From NCBI GenBank assembly GCA_036346225.1, contig JARFIW010000170.1:11470501-11534500 (forward strand): a stretch of 64,000 nt of DNA, written 5' to 3'. Below are positions 1-12,424 of the stretch, piece by piece. The notes beneath the pieces were generated by a model that was given only the letters and a program-made list of their open reading frames with translations, did no database searches and was not told the DNA's origin. This DNA is from Platerodrilus igneus. Its lineage: Eukaryota; Arthropoda; Insecta; Coleoptera; Lycidae. Position 1 is the first letter of the stretch. The number at the start of each line of letters is the position of its first letter. Made by a program: the position numbers and the translations under genes.

Positions 1-385
1 TTATCAGTTAAGTGATAATGGGGAGCGTGAAGTCATAGCGTACACTAGTAGGTCATTAAAAGGTGGTGAGGTGCGTTATACGGTTACGGAGAAGGAAGCT
101 TTAGCTGTAGTCAATGCACTTCAGCAATGGCGTTCCATAATATTGGGTAGAGAGGTCATATTAATGACAGATCACAAAGCTTTAAGTTTTCTTTTAACAT
201 GTAGACTGAGATCGGCAAGACTATCCCGTTGGATTTTGTTGATTCAAGAATTTGACTTATCCATCAAATACTGTTGTGGTAGGGATAACGTGGTTGCTGA
301 TGCGCTATCGCGTATCCCTTGTCGGGTTAAAAGGAATGAGGTACCGGATTGCAATTCAGATGTGATGATTTTCTATATAAAATGA
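1..385 (+). pseudogene. Ty3/gypsy pol fragment, RNase H domain
   Basis: This is the RNase H part of a Ty3/gypsy polyprotein, which removes the RNA strand of the RNA/DNA hybrid during reverse transcription. The open stretch from 71 keeps the acidic residues expected: E in EKEALAVV, D in MTDHKAL and D in NVVADALSRIP, the classic end of gypsy RNase H. The bases before 71 continue the domain (the in-frame text resembling IAYTSRSL) and run off the window, so RT and gag are not seen. It ends at a stop at 385. The integrase follows after about 150 bases in another frame. The family assignment is firm; the subfamily is not determined. Confidence 0.88.
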
Positions 386-538
386 CCAGTGAGTTAAAAA
401 GGTGAAGGATAATGTAAAACTATTAAGGAGGATCAAGGTAAGGAGTCTTGGATTATAGATAAGATAAAGGTATTACGGACCCTATAGGAAACGGGAAGTA
501 AGGAACGAAAAAAAAATAAAACAGGGGAGTGGTATAGG

Positions 539-1284
539 TTGCATGAGGGTATCTTATTTAGGAAGGGAGATGAAAGTTTGCCGGGTTATAGAATTTGTGT
601 TCCTAACAGTCAAGTTAGTGAATTAGTGCAGCAGCAACATGCTAGTCTTGGTCATTACGGTAGCGACAAGACATTTAAACACATGAAACATTTATTTTAT
701 TGGCCAAAAATGAAGAGGGTGGTTCGACATATAGTAGCAGCATGTGATCTTTGCCAACGGGCAAAATCCTCTAAAAGGTCCTATGGGGAATTGAATCCTG
801 TTATAGTCGCACGGCCTGGAAATATGGTTTGTGTGGATTTAGTGGGACCATTGCCAAAATCTCGGGGGGGTTGTACTCAATTATTTGTAATGGTGATGCA
901 TTTAGTCGTTTTGTCAAATTATATGCAATTAAAAGAGCCACGGCTTCCATAATTGTAAATCGTGTCCTTAAGGAGTATATACCTGCAGTGCAGTTACCTA
1001 AGTGTATACTTAGCGATAATGGCACGCAGTTCACTTCCAAAATATGGACGCATAGACTAAAGGAACAAGGTATCAAGGTCAAGGCGATCTCACTTTATTT
1101 TCCCCAAGGGAACTTAACGGAGCGTTGCAATAAAGAATTAAAACGTCTGTTGAGGACTTACTGTTTTGATAGGCATACTAAGTGGGCGTGGGAAATTAGT
1201 AAAATTGAGGATTGCATGAATAACGTAATACACGGTGTCACGGGTACACTCCATTATTTTTGCAAAAGGAGAAGTCCTGGTTAA
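539..1284 (+). pseudogene. Ty3/gypsy integrase, frameshifted
   Basis: Two overlapping frames (539-952 and 829-1284) make up one integrase, which inserts the reverse-transcribed DNA into the host chromosome. The first frame carries the H2C2 zinc-binding module (HxxxxH near residues 34-39, CDLC near 69) and the start of the catalytic core, DLVGPLP. The second frame carries the rest of the core: SDNGTQF with the second catalytic D, and the glutamate in GNLTERCN. All three catalytic acids are thus present but split by a frameshift around 880-900. Downstream to about 1.6 kb are remnants of the C-terminal region with stops. No envelope gene is visible. Confidence 0.85.
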
Positions 1285-1822
1285 TCCAATTGAAAACTCT
1301 TAGGGTTGCCATATGACGAAACCAGAGATAATAATCGGTTGAGTTTAGAAAGACATTGGGAGATAGCCTATAAGAATATATGTAGTAAGGCCCAGAAGCG
1401 GCAGCAAAAGCATTGTAGTAAGGTGAATATCACCAATTTTAATGTAGGGATTATGTACTTTTAAGAACCCATTATCAGTCTTCAGCAGTAGATAGTACTA
1501 CTGCTAAATTGTTTTGTTATATGAAGGACCATTCAAAATTATACAATTGCAGGTCTTAATTCTTATGTGTTATGTAATAAAGATGGTGTAGAGTTAGGTA
1601 AACATAATATTATAAATCTCAAGCCATATAAGGTACTGCCTCCAATGTAAGGATGTTTTGACAATTTTGTTATCTTAAGGGCCATCGTATTATAAGTTCG
1701 GGTGTGTTGCTATTAATTTTACTTGTTCTAGATAGTTTCATTGTTGGCTATTGTATTTGCATTTTATACCTTGTGAGTAACTTATACTATGATTAGGCTA
1801 ATCCAGTTTAAGTTAGGGGGGG
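1285..1822 (+). other. gypsy pol C-terminal remnant and 3' untranslated part
   Basis: No open frame of note remains here. The stretch lies between the integrase and a purine run (AGTTAGGGGGGG, about 1812-1822) that looks like the polypurine tract priming plus-strand synthesis in LTR retrotransposons. It most likely holds the degenerate integrase tail and 3' untranslated sequence. Confidence 0.5.
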
Positions 1823-2140
1823 TCGTGAGATGGTTCTTATTATTGTATAAAATGTAGGATTATTTATGTTTGTGGTTAGAGGCGTTGCGCAGACGCGAAG
1901 GCGCGATAAAAGGGATTCGGTTGACGTCCAGCATGGCGTACGGACGTATCGGGTTTTTGTTGGTTTTAAGAATTATTAATTATTATTTTGAACATTAAAT
2001 TAATACTTGAAGTGTGTTATAATTGTGCCGGAATAATCATTGTTACCTTAGTTTACTTATTGTATGAAGCATAGTTTGAAGAACACGCAATAAATAACAG
2101 TCAAGCAGTACGTTTTATTTTGTGTGCCCTGAGATATTAA
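1823..2140 (+). repeat. Probable 3' LTR of the gypsy element
   Basis: It follows directly on a polypurine tract, is non-coding, has a GC-richer patch near 1880-1950 (GTTGCGCAGACGCGAAGG), and contains AATAAA-type signals near 2090. It stops where the oppositely oriented BEL/Pao element begins. The 5' partner lies outside the window, so the boundary and LTR status are inferred from position only. Confidence 0.45.
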
Positions 2141-2148
2141 AAAAGAGA

Positions 2149-3429
2149 TCACTGCACGTCCAATACTAAATTATCTCTATACGTATTTTGCACATACTCG
2201 ACCAAGTTCGACAACAACACTGCACCACACAATTCTAATCGAGGTAATGATATACGATTGGTTGGTGCGACCTTAGATTTGGCACAGACCAATGATACTT
2301 GGATGTTCCCTTTCTCATCGACACAGCGGAGATAAACTGCTGCTGCATATCCAGCTTCCGAAGCATCACAAAATGCATGAATTTGTACAGTTTGATAGTT
2401 ATCACAAAGAATCCGTGGAGGAATTTCAATTTTCAATAACTCGGGTAATTGTTGAAGATACAGATTCCATTTTAAAACAATTTGTTGGGGAGGAAGTTCA
2501 TCCCAACCAATTCCTAATATCCATACAGATTGAATCAAATGCTTTGAAGAAGACCAATGGTGATAATAACCCCAGAGGGTCAAAGATCCTTGCAATTTCG
2601 AAACCATATTCCTTTTGGTACAAGGCCGATCAACGATATTAAGATTGTAAAACAACATATCACTCAATGGTTGCCATTGCAGTCCTAAAATTTTTGAGAC
2701 GTATTGTTTACCTCTTCAAACAAAATGCTTGCTGATACCGAACGGAATCAGGTAAATGGCCAATGACACTTGGCACGTTGCTATTCCACTTTCGCAACAT
2801 AAAACCACCTGATTGGCAAATTTGGTTTAATTCATACACGAGTCGTTTGCCATCCTCTATCGAATCACACCCTGTAATGAAATCATCCACGTCGTATCCG
2901 ACGCTAAAATCTTGGAAGCAATAGGAAAACGTAACGATTGACTTTTGCAAGTTCTTGAATTACACGCATGGCTAGAAATGGTGATGATGTGATGCCGTAT
3001 GTAACAGTGTTTAGCTGATAATCGATAACAGACTCGAGGACTTAAATCTCCAAACTATCGTTGATAGTCTCGATGGCTAGTAGAAATAAGAATCTGTCTA
3101 TACATTTGCTTAATGTCCACAGTTAAAACTACAGAATGTAAACGAAAGTGTAATAACAACTCCATGATATCTTTTTGAAGAGGGGGCCCTGCGAGTAAAT
3201 GATCATTTAAAGACCCTCCACTTTGAGCGCTGGCTGAAGCATCAAATACGACACGAAGTTTTGTAGTTGTACTGTCTGGTTTGAACACGGCGTGATGTGG
3301 TATGTAATATACCGGCGATAATGTAGACGATCGAGTTGAATCCGATACAATACGAGACATGTGACCACTATCGATATAATTCTGCATAAATTCTCTGTAC
3401 GAATTATACAGTTGAGGATTTATTTCCAA
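2149..3429 (-). pseudogene. BEL/Pao reverse transcriptase and RNase H-like region, broken
   Basis: Read on the minus strand, three frames (3429-3055, 2950-2708, 2667-2149) form a BEL/Pao pol. The first holds the start of the RT with LRVVFDASA and LLAGPP, typical of Pao-type RT, then KQMYRQI. The second begins at VGYDVDDFITGC, which carries the RT catalytic YxDD-like motif, and continues SIEDGKRLV. The third holds IHAFCDASEAGYAAAVY and PRLELCGA, the RNase H-like end usual in this family. Several frame breaks separate the pieces. No integrase is found: the element stops at 2149 against the gypsy LTR, so it is truncated at its 3' end. Confidence 0.87.
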
Positions 3430-3461
3430 ACGGCGTTCTAGTGAAAGAAATCTTTGAAGTG

Positions 3462-4094
3462 CTATTTCCGAGAGCCAGCAAATAGCGGTTCAGGACCATT
3501 GAAAGGTAACAAAACAATAAAACGACCGGTGTCATCCTGCTTGTGAGTGTCCACAAAATGCCTTTCACAAATTTTCGCATGAGGAGATAATTTGTTAGAA
3601 TCTGGAATATTTTCCAGTTCCCAAAATCGAGTAATGTTAGCATCTTCTACAAGTGCAGCTAATGATATACGAGATGTAACAGAATAAAGAACCTTCCCTG
3701 TTAATATCCACCCAAAGGTAGTGTGAATTGCCACAGGTTCTTCTGGTGACCCAATGCGAGTTGCTTTTAATAAAACACGCGCGAACAAATCTGCACCTAA
3801 CAATAAATCGATATGGCTAGGTTTGTCGAAGTCCGAATCTGCTAAATCTAATCCAACTATGTGAGGCCAACTATTTGGTGAGATCCTTAATGAAGGAAGG
3901 GTTCCACAAATGTCTGGTAAAACAAAACAATCAATGCTGTACTCTGGAACAGTTTTACCTTGAGGACTAATTTTACACGATACTTGTCCATACGCATGGG
4001 AAGCAGATAGACCTAAGCCTTCAACCTTCATTGAAATATTCGATTTTCTTAAACCTAAGCGTCGACAACACTTATCAGTCATGAAATTTTCCAT
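3462..4094 (-). pseudogene. BEL/Pao aspartic protease region
   Basis: A 210-residue minus-strand frame encodes the DUF1758-type retropepsin region of BEL/Pao, which would cleave the polyprotein. The piece begins after the active-site segment, which lies just upstream in the other frame: the plus-strand text near 4095-4125 reads on the minus strand as VRALVDSAS, close to the LLDSGS signature. Inside the frame are GLGLSASHAYGQVSC and HIDLLLGADLF, both characteristic of Pao protease. It sits between gag (upstream) and RT (downstream) as expected, out of frame with both by small shifts. Confidence 0.8.
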
Positions 4095-4131
4095 TGATGC
4101 ACTATCTACAAGTGCTCTTACTGTCTGAACT

Positions 4132-5527
4132 TTACCAAACCAGATCTGTAATTGAAATTCTTGCGGTGCCTAATAACGTCATTGTGTTGGACGATCTAGA
4201 TGATAACAACGTACTTGTAGTAGTGTTGCAGGTGGGTTCGGGAAGTTGATCTGTTGCCTGAGTGATTGCCGGTTTCTGTGCAACTGTAGGGTTTTCAAAG
4301 TGCAATAAAGTATGATGACCCCTTGCACACTTTTTACAAACAAGTTTGGAAGAGCAGCGTGTAACCATATGAGAGTTGCAAAGACAATTAATGCATAAGT
4401 GTTTGTCTTTAACAAAGTTATACCGGTCTTGTGGCGATTTATTCAAAAACCTTTCACATTGGTATAAGTTATGAGTACCACTGCAAAGACTGCATTTCTG
4501 AGTGAATGAAGTTGTTACGAATGACTTTCGAACTTGTGGTTTTGAATATTCAAAGGAACGTTTAGAAGGTACACTAGATGATATGGTTTGTTTAATGGAC
4601 GTATTAAATTTGGACGGTGTATCGGAAACAACCATATTGCTAATTTCTAATGCCTTGCAATGTTTTTCTAGAAATAATTTTAATTGATCATAAGATGGAA
4701 TGTCTGATGTATTTTCTAAGTCAAATGTTTTCAAAAGATTTGTATCTACCTTTTTTGATAACAAATTAAACAATACGAAGTCGAGCAAATCAATCTTAGT
4801 TTGACGTAAGCTTGACAGATTTTCCGTAAAGCAATTAAGCAATTCTCTTAAATCTGTATGTGAATTAAATTTTGCTTTTGGTGACGATTCTAAAGCATTC
4901 CAATGCGTGTTTGCAATTAAACGTTTTGAATTAAACCTCTCCACAATAATTGAATAAGCCAGCATATAATTATTATTCGAAATTTGCAAATGTCTAATGA
5001 GTTCTCTAGACTTAAAATCCAACGCATCAATTAAAAAATAGAACTTTTCGATCGGTAGCAATTGATTATTTTCATGAACTAAATTATTAAAAAACTGAAT
5101 AAACTCTTGGAAATATTCTATTTTTCCAGAAAATTTTTTCATTTCTATACGAGGGAGTCGAATATTGCTACACGAGTTAATGCCAGTTATATTTTCAGTC
5201 GAGCATTTTTCAGCGGTGGATATATTATCAAATTGCGCTTTAATAATTTTAATTTTTAACAAAGACCTATCTATTTCAATTCTTAGTGTTGTAATTTCAT
5301 TTAATAATTCTGAGTTGTCCTCAATCCAAGATGCACGTTTTATAAGCACTATCTACATCGTTTTTGATATCAAAGGCGTTTTCAGCCATAATATTAACAG
5401 AAATACAATTGCCTTTAATATGCTCCAATTTATATATCGCATCGGATATATCAGATAATCTATCGAGTGCCGCCTTTAAATCTACAATTAACCTATCGGA
5501 TGAAATATGTGCCATCCTAACGAACAA
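4132..5527 (-). pseudogene. BEL/Pao gag (DUF1759) with zinc knuckles
   Basis: The main frame (5349-4132, 405 residues) and an overlapping start frame (5527-5321, beginning MAHISSDRLIV) together make the Pao capsid protein. The DUF1759 signature is visible in RLPRIEMKKFSGKIEYFQEF and FYFLIDALDFKSRELI. The C-terminal part has cysteine clusters (CSLCSGTHNLYQCERF, CINCLCNSHMVTRC, CKKCARGHHTLLH), the nucleic-acid-binding knuckles of this family. A one-base shift near 5340 separates the first 60 residues from the rest. The ATG at 5527 follows a region expected to hold the 5' leader and primer site. Identification of the family is secure. Confidence 0.9.
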
Positions 5528-7115
5528 GCTTACTAATTTCGATTTTATATTGATTTCAGCTACAAAAACGAAGGGTTTTGTTCACCTAATAATAGGATAC
5601 CAAGGGTAATGTTGAACTACCTGTTAAGCAAAGAATTTTTACTACAACGTGCCTAACGGGAGATTGCAAGTTTCAATATAACAATGATCAAAGGGTTATG
5701 CTACCCGGTTTTACGAATACCTGAATTTTCTAGCGAACTTGAATTACAAGTTTAAAGTAACTGTACTGCTTAAACACCTTTTTCTGACCACAAATTCTTA
5801 CGCTAAAGTATCCCTAAAATTTACAAAGATTTGTCATTTTTAAGGCTTTATAAGATTCTGTATCAGTACAAAATTTCAAATTTAATGCGAAATTGCATCT
5901 ACTATAAGTTTGTTTAAACAATTGACTATGAAACTGGTAGTGTGACTACACTTTTATTCTAAAATGCGGTCAACCCCTAATTTAAGCGAAGAGCAATTAA
6001 CAATGTAGTTAAAATGAATGCCAAAAATGCCAATAATAAACCAATTAATAAGCAAAATATTTGCTCAAAGGACCAAAAACTCCGCCTGTAATATTTTTAT
6101 CTCTGTCTTATGCATATTTGATGTCGCGTTCCAAACCCCACTCGATATTGCTGACAGCGTCTCATCACTCCACGTGGATTCAGTACGTGCATTTTGAAAC
6201 CAATGCTTTTATATCCGTCTCTATCTGTAGCATATTACTGATCGTGCATCTCACCTACTCTTTAAGAACTTTGTTAGCTTGTTTATTTGAATCAACTGAC
6301 GGTTGAACACTATTTTCTATGAAGCCCGCTTTATTATGCTGATAATTTCGAACAAGGTAATCTTTTAAACATGCAGGTGTTCTTAATTATAGACCATTTA
6401 AAACAACAATTCTTGGAGTCTATATTTCACGGTATCCGATAAAACTGACGTCCTTGTTTGTTACCAAGAACCTTTTGCCTTAGGATTATCGATTTTTTTT
6501 ACCCTGGTGTGTTTTCCAATGCTAGTACACGTTGATTTAAAATAAATTAAGTTAATTATGCATTTCTATTTGTTTTTTTAAAACTGGTTTTCTTTATGTA
6601 CTAACTTTTTAATCATTAATTATAAAATTACATCAATAGTTGTCCGTTTAAATTAAATAAATTTTGTGCGTAAATAATATGTTCGTTTCTCTATACAGGG
6701 TGTTTGAAATTGCATTGCTTACCCCAAATTTAACCTGTTAATTTGCATTTACAATCACACAAAGGAAATGATATTTTAAAGGAATATATCACCTACCTTT
6801 CAGTGGTTGTAGTTGTTGATTGTACTTGCACTGCTATCAAATAATTATGGACTGTATAATGTTCACTAATTGTTGCTAATTATTGATGCTCGATGCACCG
6901 AACTAAATCACGAACCAAAGACAGAAGCGAGCACGAAGTTGAATAGCGTCCACTCGTAAATTACCAACCCTTTTATGTCGTTACACTAAAGGTAGGGATA
7001 ATGGAGGGGTTATAGCTGGGGAATAGTTTAAGGACTTCAATTAATTGTGATTGGCATAATACAACTACAAACAAAATACTTATAAAGCCTTAACATAACC
7101 CTTTGAATCCATAAT

Positions 7116-7119
<4 letters not shown>
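5528..7119. other. No gene recognised; possible BEL/Pao 5' leader and LTR
   Basis: The first few hundred bases lie upstream of the minus-strand BEL gag start and should hold its leader and 5' LTR, but without a second LTR I cannot define an edge. The rest is AT-rich without a convincing frame. A motif TACAGGGTGTTTG at about 6695 resembles one end of a small DNA transposon, but no matching inverted end was found. Confidence 0.35.

Positions 7120-7169
<50 letters not shown>
7120..7169. repeat. TA microsatellite
   Basis: About 50 bases of uninterrupted TA dinucleotides, directly abutting the left terminal inverted repeat of the mariner-like transposon, a family that targets TA. Confidence 0.95.
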
Positions 7170-7170
<1 letters not shown>

Positions 7171-7172
<2 letters not shown>

Positions 7173-7658
7173 GGGTGCCCACAATCTATCTCCGTATATG
7201 GGTAACTTTTTATTATAGAAGATACAATATTGATTAAATTAGCAAAGTTGAAGAGAAATTTACGAGTAGTATGATGCTTTTTGAAAACTCACCTAGATGC
7301 TCAACTTTTTAGATATTTGAAAAAACTGAAATTTGCCATTTTCTTCAAACGCTAATAACTTTTAATGGTTTAACCTATAGAGAAAATAAAACTGCTTGTA
7401 AGGTAACTTTTACGTAGAATTCAATAGCGTATATGACAATTTTAATTGGAAATGGGTTTTCAAGCTACAAACATAACCTCACTTTTTTAATGGAAACCAT
7501 AGTTCAATATAACCCAAATGGAAAGGTTTTCTTTTCTGATTACCCGATGTAAGGGTTGATGTACTTATTTTCAGTAGTTTCTTCATAATAAAGAAAAACG
7601 ATTTATTTATTTGCGGACATCAAGGAGTCCATGGATACATATTACAAACAAACAAAAT
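7171..7658 (+). repeat. Left terminal inverted repeat
   Basis: Inverse counterpart of about 8957-9457. The arm is unusually long for a Tc1/mariner relative and is non-coding. Confidence 0.85.
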
Positions 7659-7804
7659 GTGTAAAAATCAATAATGGAAACACAAGTTTATTGTAACTAA
7701 ATTTATTATAAACTAAGAAAAATAAAATACTTAAAAATAAACTATCCATACAATACAAATAACTTAATCAAAGGAAACAAAATTAATTAATGCGAATATG
7801 CCCA

Positions 7805-8872
7805 CTCCTACATTAACATATGCTCAAAATGACCTCCATTAGCTTGCAAACACATTTCGCACCTTTTAATTAGGTTTTGGTGCACCTTATTTAACGTTTG
7901 TGGTTTTATACTTGTAATAGCTGCTGTAATACTATCTTTGAGTTCCTCAATGTTATTGGATTTTAGCATACACTACATCCTTTACAGTACCCCAAAGAAA
8001 AAATCCAGTGGCGATAGTTCTGGTGACCTTGCCGCCATGGAACAGGACCTGCATTGCCAATCCAATTTGGAAAACTATTATCAAGATATTCAGAAACGGC
8101 TTGAGCATTGTGAGCAGGTGCACCGTCATGCTGAAAATATTTTAAGTTTTGCAGTAAATGAAGTGGCAAATTATCGAGCATTTCTTGCAATTCGTTTTGT
8201 AGAAAATTCAAATAGTGTACACCATTTAAATTATAATTATAGAAGAAAGGCCCAAGTATTTTATTACCAAAATGGCACACCACACATTTATCGAAAATTG
8301 ATGTTGATCCCGCCTTTCTTCTGTTAAATGGGGATTTTCCTGACTCCAGTAGACTGTATTTTTCTGTTAAACATGCCTTTGTTAGTAAATTTTGCTTCGT
8401 CGGTAAATATAATAGTGTGACTAAAACCAGGATTATTATTTGTTTCATTAAGAAACCACCTACAAAACTGTTGTCTTCTCTCACAATCCCCATGATACAG
8501 TGTATTGCTAACATGGGTTTTGTATGGTTTGTAGCGGTTTTGTTTTAAAATTAGGCGAGCTTTTTCTGTAGAAGTAGCGCACTCAATTGCAATTTCTCGG
8601 GTGGACGCTGTTGGCTTAAAATTTATGTAGGCTAACACACGTTCTTCATCATCAGTTTTGAATTTTCTTTTATCAGTACTGGGTTTTGTAAAAGCACCAA
8701 ACCTTTTAAATTGTTTTCTAATTTAGAAAACAATCGTTTATCTGGCTGCCTTCTTTCCAAATATCTTTCATAATACATATCACCAGCAGCATCACAATTT
8801 CTGTTACAGGCATAGTAACAAAAGAGCATGTCATTTTTTTCGTCGTTTGTATACATTCTCTATTATAATCAA
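7805..8872 (-). pseudogene. Mariner-like transposase, frameshifted
   Basis: Cut-and-paste transposase that would bind the TIRs and cleave both strands. Frames 8856-8632, 8638-8324 and 8514-7963 overlap in order. The N-terminus (MYTNDEKNDMLFCYYACNRN, then YLERRQPDKRLFSKL) resembles the helix-turn-helix (DUF4817-like) region of insect transposases. The catalytic domain (DDE_3-like) shows IIFTDEAKF with the first D and FQHDGAPAHNA with the second. The third lies in SPELSPLDFFLWG, readable only after a shift near 8025-8040. The frame then runs to about 7805 (ending GGHFEHM). At least three shifts make it non-functional as read. Confidence 0.82.
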
Positions 8873-8956
8873 ATAAATTTAAAAGTCTTCTACACAAAAT
8901 TCGCAACCCAGAGCAAATAAACACTTTAACTAATAATATCTGACAAATGCCAGTTG

Positions 8957-9457
8957 TTTTTTGTTTATTTAAAATATGTATCCATGGACTCCTTGATGCC
9001 CGCAAATAAATAAATCGTTTTTTCTTTATTATGAAGAAACTACTGAAAATAAGTATATCAACCCTTACATCAGGGTAATCAGAAAAGAAAAACCTTTCCA
9101 TTTGGGTTATATTGAACTATGGTTTCCATTTAAAAAAAGTGAGGTTATGTTTGTAGCTTGAAAACCCATTTCCAATTAAAATTGTCATATACGCTATTGA
9201 ATTCTACGTAAAAAGTTACCTTACAAGCAGTTTTTATTTTCTCTATAGGTTAAACCGTTAAAAAGTTATTAGAGTTTAAAGAAAATGGCAAATTTCAGTT
9301 TTTTTCAAATATCTAAAAAAGTGGAGCATCTAGGTGAGTTTTCAAAAAAGCATCATACTACTCGTAAATTTCTCTTCAACTTTGCTAATTTAACCAACAT
9401 TGTATCTTCTATAATAAAAAAGTTACCCATATACGGAGATAGATTGTGGGCACCCTG
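8957..9457 (-). repeat. Right terminal inverted repeat
   Basis: Inverse of 7171-7658; ends GGGCACCCTG followed by TATATATA. Confidence 0.85.
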
Positions 9458-10908
9458 TATATATATTATTATGTATGGTGATATTTAATGAAATGATGCT
9501 TTAAAATATGAGTTAAAAGTAATAAGTGCAACCTTACAGTGGTGTTGGCCTTTAAAATGATTTATATAAAATAAATTTTCAAATTTAATTATGCCACGGC
9601 TTTTAGAAACTCGCTCAGGGAAACTGAATCTATTATTTAAACTCTGTAAGAAGACGTGGGTTCTTTGTCCCCTTACAGGTATTGAAAACACAGGCGCCTA
9701 AAGCGTTGTTAGATCAAAATCACTTAACCTCTTTTTTGTGCTTGCGTATCGTGATTATACAAAGATTGATAAATCTATTCAACATATATTTAATTTAGTT
9801 AAGCGTTTGAAATTTAAATTATACACAAATTACTTTAAATGAAGTGTATATACCTGCAACTCCGTTGAATGTGTCTGGGTGTACATGGGCTGTGAAACAG
9901 GATACTACAAGATCGCCTCGAACGCTTTCAGTGACTACCTAATAAAAGTATGTTTTAGTTTATGTTCAAAAAGGATTTTACTATAGTTTTAGGTTCTACA
10001 ATTAACTACTACTTCACCAACTATATGCTTTATTTGCTCTATTACTAAGAACACTTCAATACTTCACCAAATAAACTGATCTGTAATCCAAGAAGACTGA
10101 ACCCTGCTGCAAAATATTCTCACTACCACAGGTGCAACTCTTCAACAACAACAAAAGATGCCCCGATGTTTGGTATAATTGGCAATCTTCCTTTTGAATT
10201 TTTTTTTTTTCGTATAACCTTTTCACTTTTTTTGTATTATATTCCAATAAAATGCATGCACTTTAACACATCTATTAATTTTGATAAATTTTATTACAAG
10301 GCTCCTCAAGCCAAAAACATCTATTCAGTGTACAAAATTATATTCAAACTTTTACAATTTTTTTTATCCATTAATTCTTTCTAAACAACTATCACCTAGG
10401 ACAACTAAAAACAATTACATCTAGCCTACTAACTAATAATATATATGGGATGCATTCAATATTTTAACCTTAATTCTACTTAATTACTATTTTAGAACAG
10501 CTTTGGTATTTTTACATTTCATTTTGACATTTCATAACTTTATTTCACTTTATAATTAAAATATATTAAACGACTTTCATTTCAGGTAAATCAAATTTAT
10601 AAATGGCATAAAGTATCCTGCACAACTTACAAATAATAATTTTATAGACAAAACCTATACACCTTCAATTGAAGTTACATTAGATACCCTTTGTATTGGA
10701 AAACAATGGAAAAATGCTTTTTTAAACCTCAAACGCTGCCTCATTAGTACATCATATTCTATATCTGCATTTAACAAGTAATTATTCATCAATCTTTGTT
10801 AACCGTAGTGTTTTTAAATTTTAGAATAGCTTGATAAAAGTGGTAAATTAATGTTTTTATACGTAGTACTAACAACTTTCTTTTTAAATCCTTTAATAAT
10901 GTCAAATA

Positions 10909-10910
<2 letters not shown>
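9458..10910. other. No gene recognised
   Basis: AT-rich sequence with only short frames and no domain I recognise. The sequence changes character at 10911, where a TA tract marks the edge of repeat family R1. Confidence 0.5.

Positions 10911-10949
<39 letters not shown>
10911..10949. repeat. TA microsatellite at edge of R1 copy 1
   Basis: About 39 bases of alternating AT, followed by TCTTATGCTCACC, the conserved start (plus-strand view) of repeat family R1. Confidence 0.93.
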
Positions 10950-10951
<2 letters not shown>

Positions 10952-12424
10952 TTATGCTCACCTCCCCCCCCCCTTTATTTTAACTATGGTTTATTTATTT
11001 ACAATTTTTATATACTCGACAGTGTGAAACTTTTGACTCTTATATTTCGTGCTTTAACTAAGTTTGGTTGGTCTACAAAACAAAACTATATGAATATGCC
11101 TCGACTATTGAAACTCGCCTTCTCAGGGTATCCACACCTACCTACCGTGGGTTCAGTGATAGGTAGATGGTCACTACACCAACCAAACTGCACTACCTTT
11201 ATTTTAGTACTTGTAACCTTATATTCGTATATGCCAAATTTTTACTAAGCAGATCGACGTAGCCTTGTGCCAAATCAATTACTCTTACCAATTTGACTAT
11301 GACGTATTAAAAACACAGTACTCACCCGATTTACGCGTCGCTGTAGGCCTCTCTGAATTTTGAATACCTTGCAATTTTACTTCCCCCGCGCTAATTTTCC
11401 TATATTTATGCCTTCTTTCCGTATAATACTCCTGTTAATCCAATGCTATCCTTTCTTTAATCTGCTCGTTCCAATTCTATGCTCCTTTCTAGTTTCCACT
11501 CAATACCAATCTATCCGCAATGCACTATCCAAATCACTCCAAGTAGTTTCTCCTTCAGTCTAATAAATCCAATCCAATTCCTTTCTGCCTTAATCCAACT
11601 TGTTCCATACATCCACTATTAATTCCGCCTGTTTAAATGTCGCTCCAATTCACTCTTACAACTTTCCACCCGTCTTTACTATTATTCCACTCACTTATCT
11701 ATACTCTTCTTTGTTTCAATTAAAGACTTTTCAAAATAATTTATTTACTCTTTTTAATATTCAAATTAGCGCAGTATACAAAAAACACGTCTTGTTACAA
11801 AAAATATTTTAATCGAACTCCTTGTTATTTATGTTTACTTAGGTGATACCACCTTTTAAATTATGCCTACTCTTTATACATTTTACAAATCCCCCATCCA
11901 ATTAAATCGTCCCAACTAGTTTGTGTCACTAATACCTATAATTCATCTTTTACACTTTACAATTTTATATTTAAATGTTCAATCATTGGTTCATATGACC
12001 GCGTCATCCTTCAATCAGCTTTGACAATATTTTCACTTATAATTTTGATACTACAAGTTTGTCCAAAGGTTGATTCTACTAAATAAGTGCCGAAATGTTT
12101 CACATATAAACCTGGTTCTGTGTGGTGAATAGTGGAACTTCTACAGACGCATCCGGTTTTTCGATCAGCAAATGTACATTCTTTGGCTTATTAACGTACA
12201 GCTTAGTATAAATCCTTGAATACTGTGCTTTCTCACGTCATCAAGTCATTGTTTTACGTCTTGGCACTTCTACTTTGACTAATGTACTTCAAATACTTCA
12301 CCATTTGTAAAGTACGGCAAACACAAAATTTTCAGTTACGTGATCTGATATTTGGCTTTATTTGGCATATACACAACCTTCAAACAAAATAATCCTTATA
12401 CCCTTTTAGCTATCACTAACACTT

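Larger units (their letters stand above)
7171..9457 (-). mobile_element. Tc1/mariner-like DNA transposon with long TIRs
   Basis: A 2.29-kb element bounded by CAGGGTGCCC at 7171 and its inverse GGGCACCCTG ending at 9457. The inverted match continues inward for about 490 bases on each side (through a shared GGAGTCCATGGATACATATT segment). It sits in TA-rich DNA, as expected for a TA-targeting IS630/Tc1/mariner transposon. The transposase gene is on the minus strand inside. The arms differ by scattered substitutions and small indels, so the insertion is not very recent. Confidence 0.87.

Noticed and set aside
801..1082. Minus-strand 93-codon frame over the gypsy integrase
   Set aside because: It is antisense to the clear integrase core and has no domain of its own.
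1285..2140. An envelope gene downstream of gypsy pol (errantivirus type)
   Set aside because: No open frame or recognisable envelope motif between the integrase and the polypurine tract.
6690..6710. A second DNA transposon end at TACAGGGTGTTTG
   Set aside because: No inverted partner or target duplication found nearby.
7938..8327. Plus-strand 129-codon frame across the mariner-like transposase
   Set aside because: Antisense shadow; the minus strand has the D-D-D catalytic motifs.
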